Part shown: positions 34,208 through 43,414 of the stretch, one piece after another
Position numbering within the stretch: position 1 is the first letter of the stretch
Layout: each line of letters begins with the position of its first letter
Assembly: GCF_016599715.1 (NCBI RefSeq)
Contig: NZ_CP067019.1
Span: 1 to 64,000, forward strand
From: Acinetobacter sp. CS-2
GTDB lineage: Bacteria; Pseudomonadota; Gammaproteobacteria; Pseudomonadales; Moraxellaceae
Length of the DNA stretch: 64,000 nucleotides
Direction of reading: 5' to 3'
Position numbers and translations under genes: made by a program
The notes under the pieces: generated by a model
The model's database searches: none
What the model saw: the letters and a program-made list of their open reading frames with translations, nothing else
What the model was told of the DNA's origin: nothing

Positions 34208-35166
34208 TATAAAATTTGTCCAATAGTCAGTTTTTGGGTTTGTAAAATTTGTACAGGGTTAAGCGGTTTAGCGCCCGGCCATTGTAAAGCAGTCAGTGTG
34301 ATGACCGTGTTATTTGCACAGGCCACATGAACGCCATCTTTATCAATGGCAATGATTTCACCCGGTTGAGTATTTTCCGCAGTAGCATGAGATAACTTGG
34401 AATTCCACACCCGCAAGTTGTTTTTCTCATCGAGTACGATAAATGCTACTGGCCACGGATTGAAGGCACGAATATTGCGGTCAATCTGTGCGGCATCTAT
34501 AGACCAGTCAATTTCCGCTTCGGCTTTGGAAAGCTTGTGAGCATACACAGTCGATGCTTCATCTTGCACTTCACGGGTCGCCAGGTAGTGCTGTAATTTT
34601 TCTTCCGATGCTAAAACAGCTGCAATGGCGCTTGCACCTTGTCCAGCCAGTTTGTCATGCAATGTTGCAGAAGTGTCGCTTGCTTCAATCGGACAAATGG
34701 TTTTAAACATCATGTCGCCGGTGTCCAGACCCGCCGCCATTTTCATGATGGTGACGCCAGTTTCAGTATCGCCTGTGGCAATGGCACGCTGAATCGGTGC
34801 TGCACCACGCCAGCGTGGCAACAATGAACCATGGATGTTGAGACAGCCATATTTAGGTGTATCGAGTACCACTTGCGGTAGAATCAAGCCATAAGCGGCC
34901 ACCACCATCACGTCGGCATTTAAAGCGGCCAGTTCTGCTTGTGCGGCCAAGCCTTCTTCAGTCGAAGATTTAAAATGAAGCGGCTGGTAAACCGGAATAT
35001 TATTGGCTAAAGCCAGCTGCTTTACAGCAGAAGCCGTGAGTTTTTGTCCTCGTCCAGCTTTGCGGTCCGGTTGAGTATAGACCGCAACAATGTCATGTTC
35101 GGTTTTAAGCAGTGCAGCCAATGCAGTGGCGGCAAATTCTGGTGTACCCGCAAAGATGATTTTCAC
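34207..35166 (-). CDS. fmt: Methionyl-tRNA formyltransferase
   Basis: Formylates initiator Met-tRNA using 10-formyl-tetrahydrofolate. The 319 residues contain the folate-binding SLLPRWRGAAPIQRAI region with the catalytic NIHGS motif (about 109-113), and a C-terminal OB-like domain. It is the first gene of the fmt-rsmB operon. The usual partner def (deformylase) is not next to it in this window. Confidence 0.96.
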   Translation of the reverse strand: MKIIFAGTPEFAATALAALLKTEHDIVAVYTQPDRKAGRGQKLTASAVKQLALANNIPVYQPLHFKSSTEEGLAAQAELAALNADVMVVAAYGLILPQVVLDTPKYGCLNIHGSLLPRWRGAAPIQRAIATGDTETGVTIMKMAAGLDTGDMMFKTICPIEASDTSATLHDKLAGQGASAIAAVLASEEKLQHYLATREVQDEASTVYAHKLSKAEAEIDWSIDAAQIDRNIRAFNPWPVAFIVLDEKNNLRVWNSKLSHATAENTQPGEIIAIDKDGVHVACANNTVITLTALQWPGAKPLNPVQILQTQKLTIGQIL

Positions 35167-35550
35167 ACAAAAGCTTCCAAATAAACGTGATGTCTATTAT
35201 AAGGCAAAAGCATTTATTCACCTAAATTGCGTCTGAATACAGACCGAAGAAGCCTATTTTTATAAAAAAAACTTATGCAAAATTTAAAAATTATTCATGA
35301 AAGTTTTGCATTGTCTGGCCGGGGATGGCGGTATAGTAGATTTCAGTTAAAGATTTTTGTCGTCAAATCACGAAGTTCAAATTATAGACCCATCTACCCC
35401 TATACTAAGATGAAAATGCCATCTTGAAAAACAATGGCTTGGTGTATGATAGGTTGGAAATTCGACTGATTTCATGCTCTCGATCTGTAAGATTTCGCCA
35501 GAGTGAATGAGCTCATTCAACTCAAGCACAAACTTTGTTGGAATAACACA
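35167..35550. other. Divergent intergenic region fmt / ilvD
   Basis: About 384 bases holding the fmt and ilvD promoters. A TATAGT box at about 35332-35337 is a plausible -10 for ilvD. I looked for an Ile/Val/Leu-rich leader peptide followed by a terminator, as in classical ilv attenuation, and found none. Confidence 0.5.
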
Positions 35551-37380
35551 ATGCCTGACTATCGTTCAAAAACATCGACACACGGAAGAAACATGGCGGG
35601 TGCGCGTGGCTTATGGCGCGCAACTGGGATGAAAGATGAAGACTTTGGCAAGCCAATTATTGCCGTCGTCAACTCATTCACACAATTTGTTCCAGGTCAC
35701 GTTCATTTAAAAGACCTTGGTCAACTCGTGGCTCGTCAAATTGAAGCATCAGGTGGTGTAGCCAAAGAATTCAACACCATTGCGGTGGATGACGGGATTG
35801 CCATGGGGCATGACGGCATGCTGTATTCACTGCCTTCACGTGACCTGATTGCTGACTCGGTGGAATACATGGTCAGCGCGCACTGTGCCGATGCCATGGT
35901 GTGTATTTCCAACTGTGACAAAATCACCCCGGGGATGTTGATGGCAGCGATGCGCCTGAACATTCCAGTGGTATTCGTGTCGGGCGGTCCAATGGAAGCG
36001 GGTAAAGTCAAAATCCGCGGCAACGACAAAGCCATCGACCTGATCGATGCGATGATCGTTGCGGCAGATGACAACTATACTGATGAAGAAGTGGCGGAAT
36101 ACGAACGTTCTGCCTGCCCAACCTGTGGTTCATGTTCAGGCATGTTCACTGCCAACTCAATGAACTGCTTAACCGAAGCATTGGGTCTTTCTCTTCCAGG
36201 TAATGGTTCAACTTTAGCAACCCACGCCAACCGTAAAAAACTGTTTGAACGTGCAGGCTCGTTAATTGTTGAATTAGCTAAACGCCACTATGAACAGGAC
36301 GATTACAGTGTATTACCACGTTCAATGGTAACCAAAGCATCGTATGAAAATGCCATGACGCTGGACATTGCAATGGGTGGTTCAACCAATACGGTACTGC
36401 ACTTGTTGGCAGCTGCAAATGAAGCGGGCGTTGATTTCACCATGGATGATATCGACCGTTTATCTCGTAAAGTGCCAGTACTGTGTAAAGTTGCTCCTGC
36501 AAAAAATGATGTGCATATGGAAGATGTACACCGTGCCGGCGGTATCATGTCCATTCTAGGTGAACTGGATCGTGCTGGCTTACTGAATACGTCTGTGGGT
36601 ACTGTCCACGAAGCAACCCTGAAAGATGCTTTGGACAAATGGGACATCATCCGGACTGAAAATGAAGAGGTTTACCAATTTTTTAAATCGGCACCGGGCG
36701 GCGTACCAACACAAACTGCTTTCTCACAAGACCGTTACTATTCGCGTTTAGATGGTGACCGTGAAAATGGCGTGATTCGCAATGCAGCACATGCATTCTC
36801 GAAAGACGGTGGTTTGGCCGTGCTTTACGGCAACATCGCACTGGATGGCTGTATCGTCAAAACTGCCGGCGTTGATGATTCAATTTTGAAATTCAACGGT
36901 ACTGCCCGCGTATTTGAAAGTCAGGATTCTGCGGTAGAGGCGATCTTGGGTAATGAAATTAAAGCCGGTGACGTAGTCGTGATTCGTTACGAAGGTCCAC
37001 GTGGTGGTCCGGGTATGCAGGAAATGCTGTACCCAACCAGTTACCTGAAATCGAAAGGTTTAGGTAAAGAATGTGCCTTGCTGACTGACGGCCGTTTCTC
37101 GGGTGGTTCATCAGGTTTGTCGATTGGTCACGTTTCACCTGAAGCGGCTGAAGGCGGTGCCATTGGTCTGGTTGAAGATGGTGATTTAATCGAAATCGAT
37201 ATTCCAAATCGTACCATCAACCTGGCTGTGGATGAAGCAACCATGGCAGCTCGCCGTGAAGCGCAAGAAGCCAAAGGCTGGCATCCGGTGGAAGAGCGTC
37301 CACGTAAAATTTCTAAAGCACTAAAAGCGTATGCCATGCATACCACCAGTGCGGCAAAAGGTGCGGTACGTGAAATCTAA
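35551..37380 (+). CDS. ilvD: Dihydroxy-acid dehydratase, enterobacterial type
   Basis: Penultimate enzyme of isoleucine and valine synthesis; dehydrates 2,3-dihydroxy acids to 2-oxo acids. ATG 35551 gives [20 protein letters not shown], the typical start; an upstream ATG (35503) would add 16 unrelated residues. The 609 residues have C122-D123-K124 (NCDKITPG) and C195 in [14 protein letters not shown]. At the position where plant-type enzymes have a third cluster cysteine, it has FVPGH, so it belongs to the oxygen-sensitive E. coli-like [4Fe-4S] class. A terminator follows. Confidence 0.95.
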   Translation: MPDYRSKTSTHGRNMAGARGLWRATGMKDEDFGKPIIAVVNSFTQFVPGHVHLKDLGQLVARQIEASGGVAKEFNTIAVDDGIAMGHDGMLYSLPSRDLIADSVEYMVSAHCADAMVCISNCDKITPGMLMAAMRLNIPVVFVSGGPMEAGKVKIRGNDKAIDLIDAMIVAADDNYTDEEVAEYERSACPTCGSCSGMFTANSMNCLTEALGLSLPGNGSTLATHANRKKLFERAGSLIVELAKRHYEQDDYSVLPRSMVTKASYENAMTLDIAMGGSTNTVLHLLAAANEAGVDFTMDDIDRLSRKVPVLCKVAPAKNDVHMEDVHRAGGIMSILGELDRAGLLNTSVGTVHEATLKDALDKWDIIRTENEEVYQFFKSAPGGVPTQTAFSQDRYYSRLDGDRENGVIRNAAHAFSKDGGLAVLYGNIALDGCIVKTAGVDDSILKFNGTARVFESQDSAVEAILGNEIKAGDVVVIRYEGPRGGPGMQEMLYPTSYLKSKGLGKECALLTDGRFSGGSSGLSIGHVSPEAAEGGAIGLVEDGDLIEIDIPNRTINLAVDEATMAARREAQEAKGWHPVEERPRKISKALKAYAMHTTSAAKGAVREI

Positions 37381-37399
37381 GCTTTAGATTTTTACTAAT

Positions 37400-37431
37400 A
37401 AAAAAGCACTCCAGATGGAGTGCTTTTTTAT
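37400..37431 (+). terminator. Intrinsic terminator after ilvD
   Basis: AAAAAAGCACTCC-AGAT-GGAGTGCTTTTTT, 20 bases after the stop codon, with a GC-containing stem and U-run. Confidence 0.9.
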
Positions 37432-37489
37432 TGATTATTGAAAATAGCACGGTCGCATTTTATTTTGTGATTTTGAAATAGGATTGCGT

Positions 37490-37665
37490 AGACGATATTT
37501 TACTTTTGACAGCGCAAAAGTAACAAAACGCTTTTGTTTTCCTGATGCAGCGTCCTGAACAAGTTTAAAGCACTGCTTTTAAACGCAGTGGAAGACAGGA
37601 AAACAGCGACATCCATGTCGCTTTATCATGTGATCTGATTCGGGTAGAAAAACAATAAATGGGTG
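37490..37665 (+). ncRNA. Candidate structured RNA between the two dehydratase genes
   Basis: Several nested inverted repeats lie here without a reading frame: GTTTTCCTG (37535-37543) with CAGGAAAAC (37596-37604); CACTGC (37571-37576) with GCAGTG (37585-37590); and AGCGACAT-CC-ATGTCGCT (37605-37622), a terminator-like stem followed by TTAT. Upstream, AAAAGTAACAAAACGCTTTT (37509-37528) is itself self-complementary. The layout suggests a folded small RNA ending in a weak terminator. Acinetobacter carries repeated C4-antisense-like small RNAs, but I cannot confirm membership from memory. Confidence 0.35.
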
Positions 37666-37778
37666 AATGAGATACACAGAGTTTCACTTTTACATATCGT
37701 ATGCCTTCTATACAATGATCTTAGAATAATTTGCCAAAGACTGAAGCTGAAAATCAGTCATCGCCAAGGAAGAAACCA

Positions 37779-39464
37779 ATGAGTAAAGATAATATCCGTG
37801 AGCATTCAGCTCCTGTCTATGAAGGCATTGAAAATGCGCCGGCACGTTCTATGATGCGCGCGACCGGTTTTAAAGATGCAGACTTTAGCCGACCTTTTAT
37901 TGGCATTGCCTCAACCTGGGCCAATGTCACGCCGTGTAATATGCATATCGATGGCTTGGCGCGTGAAGTGGAAAGAGGCGTGAATGCCGCAAATGGCAAG
38001 GGCATTATCTTTAATACCATTACCATTTCTGATGGGATCTCAAATGGTACCGAAGGGATGAAATACTCATTGCTGTCCCGTGAAATTATTGCCGACTCCA
38101 TTGAAGCGGTGGTGGGTTGTCAGGCTTACGATGGGGTGATTGCGATTGGTGGCTGTGACAAAAATATGCCGGGTTGTATCATGGGGCTGGCGCGTTTAAA
38201 CCGTCCGGGGCTGTTTATTTATGGTGGAACCATTAAACCGGGTGCTGGCCATACCGACATGATTTCTGTGTTTGAAGCTGTGGGCCAGCATGCCAAAGGC
38301 GAAATTAACGAAATTCAGGTCAAGCAGATTGAAGAAGTCGCATTGCCGGGACCAGGATCCTGTGGCGGCATGTATACCGCCAACTCGATGGCATCTGCCA
38401 TTGAAGCACTTGGCATGAGTTTACCCGGTTCATCTGCGCAGGAAGCAGTGTCTGAAGAGAAAAAAATTGACTGTCTGCGTGCCGGTGAAGCGGTGATGAA
38501 TCTGCTACGTCTGGACATCAAACCACGTGACATCATGACCAAGGCAGCATTTGAAAATGCCATTAAAGTGCTGATCGCTCTGGGTGGTTCAACCAATGGT
38601 GTCTTACATTTATTGGCTATGGCGCATACCGCAGGGGTGGAACTGACACTGGATGATTTCGTGCGGATTGGTAAGGACATTCCTGTAGTGGCGGATGTGC
38701 GTCCATCAGGCAAATATCTGATGTCGGAACTGATTGCCATTGGTGGGATTCAGCCACTGATGAAACGCATGCTGAATGCCGGCATGCTGGATGGTTCCTG
38801 CCTAACCGTAACCGGTAAAACCTTGGCTGAAAATCTGGCAGATGTAGAAGATTATCCAGAAGGTCAGCAGATTATTTTGCCCTTTGATGCCCCGATTAAA
38901 AAAGACTCTCATCTGGTGGTATTAAAGGGTAACTTGTCACCAACTGGTGCGGTCGCAAAAATCACCGGTAAAGAAGGCCTGTATTTTGAAGGTCCAGCAC
39001 GTGTGTTTGAAGGCGAAATTGGCGCCATGCGCGGCATCTTGGATGGTGAAGTGCAGGAAGGCGAAGTGGTGGTGATTCGTGGCGAAGGGCCGAAAGGCGG
39101 ACCCGGCATGCCGGAAATGCTGAAACCGACCTCGGCCATTATTGGTAAGGGCTTAGGAAAATCTGTGGCGCTACTCACCGATGGCCGTTTCTCTGGCGGC
39201 AGTCATGGCTTTGTAATTGGTCATGTCACTCCGGAAGCCTATGAAGGCGGGCCGATTGGTTTGGTTAAAAATGGCGATAAAATTTCCATTAATGCCGAAA
39301 CCCGTGAAATGACGCTGCATATTTCCGATGTAGAACTGGCAGAGCGTAAAGCGGCTTGGGTCAAGCCGGAGCCGAATTATCGCTATGGAGCTTTGGCGAA
39401 GTTTGCCAAATTGACCACAGGTGCTGAAAAAGGGGCAGTGACCGATCTAAATTTAGATGTTTGA
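37779..39464 (+). CDS. ilvD: Second dihydroxy-acid dehydratase, [2Fe-2S] type
   Basis: IlvD/Edd-family dehydratase of 561 residues from ATG 37779, chosen for AAGGAAG at good spacing; an upstream ATG (37731) adds 16 residues. It carries three cluster cysteines, C53 in TPCNMH, C126 in GGCDKNMPG and C195 in [13 protein letters not shown], the pattern of oxygen-tolerant [2Fe-2S] enzymes. It probably acts in branched-chain amino acid synthesis like its neighbour, but a sugar-acid substrate is possible. Its TGA stop lies inside the end of a transposable element; without the element the gene would read GTA TAA. Confidence 0.88.
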   Translation: MSKDNIREHSAPVYEGIENAPARSMMRATGFKDADFSRPFIGIASTWANVTPCNMHIDGLAREVERGVNAANGKGIIFNTITISDGISNGTEGMKYSLLSREIIADSIEAVVGCQAYDGVIAIGGCDKNMPGCIMGLARLNRPGLFIYGGTIKPGAGHTDMISVFEAVGQHAKGEINEIQVKQIEEVALPGPGSCGGMYTANSMASAIEALGMSLPGSSAQEAVSEEKKIDCLRAGEAVMNLLRLDIKPRDIMTKAAFENAIKVLIALGGSTNGVLHLLAMAHTAGVELTLDDFVRIGKDIPVVADVRPSGKYLMSELIAIGGIQPLMKRMLNAGMLDGSCLTVTGKTLAENLADVEDYPEGQQIILPFDAPIKKDSHLVVLKGNLSPTGAVAKITGKEGLYFEGPARVFEGEIGAMRGILDGEVQEGEVVVIRGEGPKGGPGMPEMLKPTSAIIGKGLGKSVALLTDGRFSGGSHGFVIGHVTPEAYEGGPIGLVKNGDKISINAETREMTLHISDVELAERKAAWVKPEPNYRYGALAKFAKLTTGAEKGAVTDLNLDV

Positions 39465-39864
39465 CTATTCCCACCACTTTAGACTAGCTCCTTGCGAAAC
39501 TCGTTTCTCAGGGATTTTAAAAGCAAAAGCTCTTAGGTGACTTCCTCACGGATTTCACTTGCTTTCTGCTTCGTAGCGAATAAATTCATCTTTAGCGAAC
39601 ATTTAAAATGATTTAGCGAGAATTTGATTCCACACAAAACTAGCAGAACCTATTGCTTGGTTAAGCAATATTTCCTGTTCTTGGCTAGGCAAAAGCCTGA
39701 ATTTATATTGTTGTGAAATCCTCATTAAAGCATTGTTTAAAAAAGAATTAAAATGTTTCTATTGTATTAAAAATAAGCAATAAAAATATTAGATTTTTTA
39801 TGGCTTACGCCACTCGCTTATATTCCCCACCTGGCTGTCGGTGGGGGTCTTACGCTCAATTAAG
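39461..39864 (-). mobile_element. Miniature deletion derivative of the tnpB element
   Basis: A 404-bp minus-strand relative of the 1516-bp tnpB elements, divergent in sequence. It keeps the left end with its hairpin (CCCCCACC-GACAGCCA-GGTGGGG) and the right end GGTGGGAATAGTCAA, but an internal deletion joins the first 50 codons of tnpB to its last few. The junction at about 39570-39573 lies at a short CGAA homology. It is preceded on its own strand by ATTAT, near the TTTAT target of the full element. Such non-autonomous forms move with a TnpA from elsewhere. Confidence 0.85.
39533..39725 (-). pseudogene. tnpB remnant in the miniature element
   Basis: Starts MRISQQYKFRLLPSQEQE, matching the intact TnpB N-terminus with substitutions, then has a TAA after AKSF, and jumps to the C-terminal EAESK region. 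No nuclease domain remains. Confidence 0.88.
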
Positions 39865-41216
39865 ATAATTGATCATTACCTAACAAATTGTTATAAACCG
39901 TTATTTAAAACCTACTCAAACCTACTTATGTCGATTTGATGTTTAATTCCTACTTTGCCATCAAGAACCAAAAGCATTTGCTCTTGGGATTACCTCAATT
40001 CCATAGGCTGTCACGGTGTAACTCACCGCCTTAATCACCACCTAAGCAGCAATTAAATCCTTATCCGCATGGTTTAAGATATTAATTGCTGCATTAATAT
40101 CTCGATTTTGCTCAGTGTGACAAATAGAACACTTCCACTCACGAATTGAAAGTGTGAGAGATTGATTTAATTCGCCACAACAAGAGCACATTTTACTACT
40201 TGGGAAGAATCGACCAACGGACAATACAGATTTACCGTGCTGTTTCGCTTTATAAACCAATTGTCTTTTAAACTCACAGAAACCCATATCAGATATGGCT
40301 CTTGCGAGTTTTCGATTCTTCACCATGCCTTTAACATTTAAATCTTCGATAGCGATCACATCAAAACGTGTAACCAAATCGGTTGTGACCTGATGAAGAT
40401 TATTTTTACGAAGGCAGGCTATTTTGTAGTGCAAGCGAGAAAGCTTGGTTTTTGCTTTTTCTCGATTTTGACTACCTTTTTTCTTTCGACTAAAAGATTT
40501 ATTGAGTCGTCTTAGTTTTGCAATTTGTCTTTTAAGTGGTGCTGATGATGGAATGATCTCTCCATTTGAGAGGGTGGCAAGACTAGAAACCCCTAAATCC
40601 ACACCAATAGACAAGCCTGTTTTGGGTTTGAGTTTTTCAATTTGAGACAACTCAACAGCAATTGACACAAACCATTTACCACCATGCTTAAGCACTTTGG
40701 CTGACAAGATTTTACCTTTGTAGCGTAAAGCCTCCGTCATCTTAACCCAACCCAAATTGGGGATTTTAATAGATTGATTATCTACGCTGAATTGATCATT
40801 TGATAATGAAAAGCGGTCATCTTTGCCTTTTTTTCTTGGCTTAGGGTATTTGCTTTGACCACTAAAAAACCGATCAAAAGCATTGCCTAGTTGCTTAATA
40901 GCAAGCTGTGGTGAACATTTAGTAACTTTTTTCATGAAAGGGTATTTTTCATATTTAAAAGAATTTAAATGCTTTCTTAGTTTTGCTTCTTTTGGTTTGT
41001 TTAGTAAATTCTTATCAACCTCAACGCCATAGTATTTACACTGATCTCGATATTCCTTGTCGGCTTTATCTTCATCGAGCGTAAGACCCCCACCGACAGT
41101 CAGGTGGGGGATATAAGCGAGTGGCGATAGCCATAAAAAATCAAATATCGCCTTTATTACAGTGCTTTATTTTGCTATAATTCACCCATATTAATTCTTT
41201 TGTAAACAATGATTTA

Positions 41217-42512
41217 ATGAATATTTCACAACACTATAAATTTAGGCTTCTACCTAATAAAGAACAGGAAATATTGCTTAACCAAGCAATAGGTTCTGCT
41301 CGTTTTGTGTGGAATCAAATTCTTGCTAAATCGTTTGAAATGTTCGCCAAAGATGAATATATACGTTACGAAACCATTGAAAAGAATTTAGTACCTCTAA
41401 AAAAGAAACCTGAATTTTCTTTTCTTGGTCAAACATATTCAGCTTGCTTACAACAAAAAATTCGTGATCTTGCTCAGGCATGGAACAAATACTACAACCC
41501 AAAAGAACATGCTCGTCTAAAAGAAAACAAGCGTAAACCACGCAAGCCGAAATTCTTTAAATTGACTGATGGTAGTGAAGTTCAACTTAGACCACTCATG
41601 CCACGATTCAAGAAGAAATCAGACGGTGAGCAATCCTTTAGACTACCATTTGCAGATTGTGATGTTGCTGGTGGTCGAGTTTCTTTGCCTAAAGGAACAG
41701 GTTGGATAAGATTTAAAAAATCACAAGAAATTATTGGTAAAATCACAAGTGTAACGATTAAGAAAATTTGTGGACTTTGGTATGTTTCATTTTGTACTAA
41801 TCGTGAAATCAAACAGCCACTTCACCCATCGAAATCAGCTATTGGTGTTGATCTTGGCATCAAAAAATTGGTTACAACATCAGATGGTCAGGTATTCGAG
41901 CCGATCAATAGCTTTAAAGCCAATCAACTAAAATTAGCTAGGCTTCAACGAAAGTTGAAGAAGAAAACCAAATTCAGCGAAAATTGGAAAAAACTTAATT
42001 TAAAAATTAACAAGCTACATCATCATATTGCCAATATTCGGCATGACTACTTGCACAAAGTCACGACAACGCTCAGCAAAAACCACGCAATGATCGTAGT
42101 TGAGGACTTAAAAGTAGCCAATATGTCGAAGTCAGCAAGTAGAACACCTGAAAATCAAGGAAAGAATGTGAAAGCCAAATCAGGCTTAAACAAATCAATC
42201 CTAGATCAAGGTTGGTCAATGCTTGTTGGTATGTTGGAGTACAAACAGCAATGGCGAGGTGGTTTACTCGTTAAAGTTGACCCTAAATATACAAGTCAGA
42301 CTTGTAGTTCATGTGGTCATATTGCAAAAGAAAATAGACCCACTCAAGCTAAATTTGAGTGCGTTTCGTGTGGATATGTTGCGAATGCGGATATTAACGC
42401 ATCTCGTAACATCTTAGCGGTAGGACATACCGTTTTGTCTGTGGAGGGAAGACGCAGTAAAGGTCGCCCTGCGAAGCAGAAAGCAAGCGAAATCCGTGAG
42501 GAAGTCGCCTAA
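41217..42512 (+). CDS. tnpB: TnpB RNA-guided nuclease, copy 2
   Basis: A 431-residue TnpB with the same protein sequence as the copy at 18127-19422, with intact RuvC residues (D212, E296, D392) and four zinc cysteines. Here it lies inside another transposon's tnpB, in opposite orientation. Its guide, taken from the flank at 42586 onward (ATTGTCGCTGCC), would match the uninterrupted IS607 tnpB next to the TTTAT motif, so this nuclease should cut empty IS607 copies and promote its own return by homologous repair. Confidence 0.93.
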   Translation: MNISQHYKFRLLPNKEQEILLNQAIGSARFVWNQILAKSFEMFAKDEYIRYETIEKNLVPLKKKPEFSFLGQTYSACLQQKIRDLAQAWNKYYNPKEHARLKENKRKPRKPKFFKLTDGSEVQLRPLMPRFKKKSDGEQSFRLPFADCDVAGGRVSLPKGTGWIRFKKSQEIIGKITSVTIKKICGLWYVSFCTNREIKQPLHPSKSAIGVDLGIKKLVTTSDGQVFEPINSFKANQLKLARLQRKLKKKTKFSENWKKLNLKINKLHHHIANIRHDYLHKVTTTLSKNHAMIVVEDLKVANMSKSASRTPENQGKNVKAKSGLNKSILDQGWSMLVGMLEYKQQWRGGLLVKVDPKYTSQTCSSCGHIAKENRPTQAKFECVSCGYVANADINASRNILAVGHTVLSVEGRRSKGRPAKQKASEIREEVA

Positions 42513-42585
42513 GAGCCTTTGCTTTTAGAATCCCTGAGAAACGAGTTTCGCAAGGAGCTAGTCGAAAGTGGTGGGAGTATGTCAA
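42490..42585 (+). ncRNA. Predicted omega RNA of tnpB copy 2
   Basis: Same right-end scaffold as copy 1, ending GTCAA at 42585. The guide begins ATTGTCGCTGCC at 42586. The 5' limit is approximate and the assignment rests on studied TnpB systems. Confidence 0.5.
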
Positions 42586-42711
42586 ATTGTCGCTGCCATT
42601 CATTTAACGCCCAATTATACGACAAACGAGCAACGCCACACGCTTGAGCGAAATGACTTGCTTGCTTGTTGGTGGGCATCAACTCAATGACATGCCCTCG
42701 TATAAATCGAC

Positions 42712-43326
42712 TCATAGTACTTCTTTAACCGCCTGTATTAACTTTTGATTCTTTTTACTTCGACTGCCATACAATCTTGCAGAGAATACAGTGATAATTT
42801 CCAGTATATCTTGGGCAAGTTCTTCTTCAAAACTCAGATTTTCGCCTTGATTAATAATCACAATTTCAACATTTCTTGCTTCACATAAAGCAAAAACCAA
42901 CTCAGCACCAAAGCGTAGTAAGCGATCTTTATGTGTTAAAACCAAACGACCAATTTGATTATCAATAATCCCATCTAAAAGAGCCTTTAAACCCTTTTTA
43001 TGGTAATTCATGCCTGAACCGAGATCGCTGATGAGTTCAAATGTCCAGCCTTGTTTAGCACAGTACATTTCTAAAACTTGTTTTTGTCGCTCAAGATCAG
43101 CCTTTTGGTCATGACTTGATACTCTTGCATAAGCAATCGTTTTTCGATTATTTTGAATAGCAAGATCATGGATAAGTTCAGGCGTTATTTTACTTAGATC
43201 ATAACGTCTGTGATTTTTAGGGGTTCTATCTGCAACTAAAGTGCCTTCCTCATCCCATCTTCTTAGGGTTTGAATGGAAACGCCCAATGTTTTAGCTGCA
43301 ACACCAATACTAACATATCTACTCAT
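42712..43326 (-). CDS. tnpA: IS607-family serine recombinase TnpA
   Basis: A 204-residue transposase. An N-terminal MerR-type helix-turn-helix (1-50, GVAAKTLGVSIQTLRRWDEEG) is followed by a serine resolvase catalytic domain with YARVSSHDQ (catalytic Ser70 or Ser71), the DLGSGMN motif and the LTHKDRLLRFG arginine motif. It has no large C-terminal domain, as is normal for IS607. Its TGA overlaps the ATG of the downstream tnpB. The enzyme appears intact, so the host IS607 may still move. Confidence 0.93.
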   Translation of the reverse strand: MSRYVSIGVAAKTLGVSIQTLRRWDEEGTLVADRTPKNHRRYDLSKITPELIHDLAIQNNRKTIAYARVSSHDQKADLERQKQVLEMYCAKQGWTFELISDLGSGMNYHKKGLKALLDGIIDNQIGRLVLTHKDRLLRFGAELVFALCEARNVEIVIINQGENLSFEEELAQDILEIITVFSARLYGSRSKKNQKLIQAVKEVL

Positions 43327-43414
43327 TTGTATATAATAATATAGAAATAAGTAGATTTAAATTAACATTTAACAACTCTTGTAGCACACAAGGTTTTTTT
43401 TCGAGGCTGATCTC

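Larger units (their letters stand above)
41070..42585 (+). mobile_element. IS200/IS605-family tnpB-only element (IS1341-like), copy 2
   Basis: The 1516-bp twin of the element at 17980-19495; all stretches I compared are identical, implying very recent movement. It follows TTTAT (41065-41069) and ends GTCAA. Excision restores a perfect IS607 tnpB frame, proving both boundaries and the absence of a target duplication. Confidence 0.95.
40042..42715 (-). pseudogene. tnpB: IS607-type tnpB, split by insertion
   Basis: The 5' part is 42715-42586 (130 bases) and the 3' part 41069-40042 (1028 bases). Joined they give exactly 1158 bases, 385 codons plus stop, with EWQRQYKADKEYRDQC across the restored junction. 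The C-terminal part has RuvC Asp in GVDLGVSSL, Glu in AIEDLNV, a zinc ribbon CSCCG...CSIC, and NRDINAAIN. Internal codon 40935 could start a 297-residue fragment containing the RuvC domain, but the N-terminal domain would be missing. No other damage is seen. Confidence 0.92.
39865..43360 (-). mobile_element. IS607-family element interrupted by the tnpB element
   Basis: Carries, on the minus strand, a MerR-resolvase TnpA (42712-43326) and a tnpB (42715 to 40042) joined by an ATGA overlap, the IS607 arrangement. The tnpB is split by the 1516-bp element at 41070-42585. The non-coding right end after tnpB (40041 to about 39890) would contain its guide-RNA scaffold. Related motifs, AAGTAGGTTTGAG near 39920 and AAGTAGATTT near 43345, may mark the ends. 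Outer limits are approximate. Confidence 0.75.

Noticed and set aside
35167..35550. Leader peptide attenuator for ilvD
   Set aside because: No short frame rich in Ile, Val or Leu and no terminator/antiterminator pair is visible.
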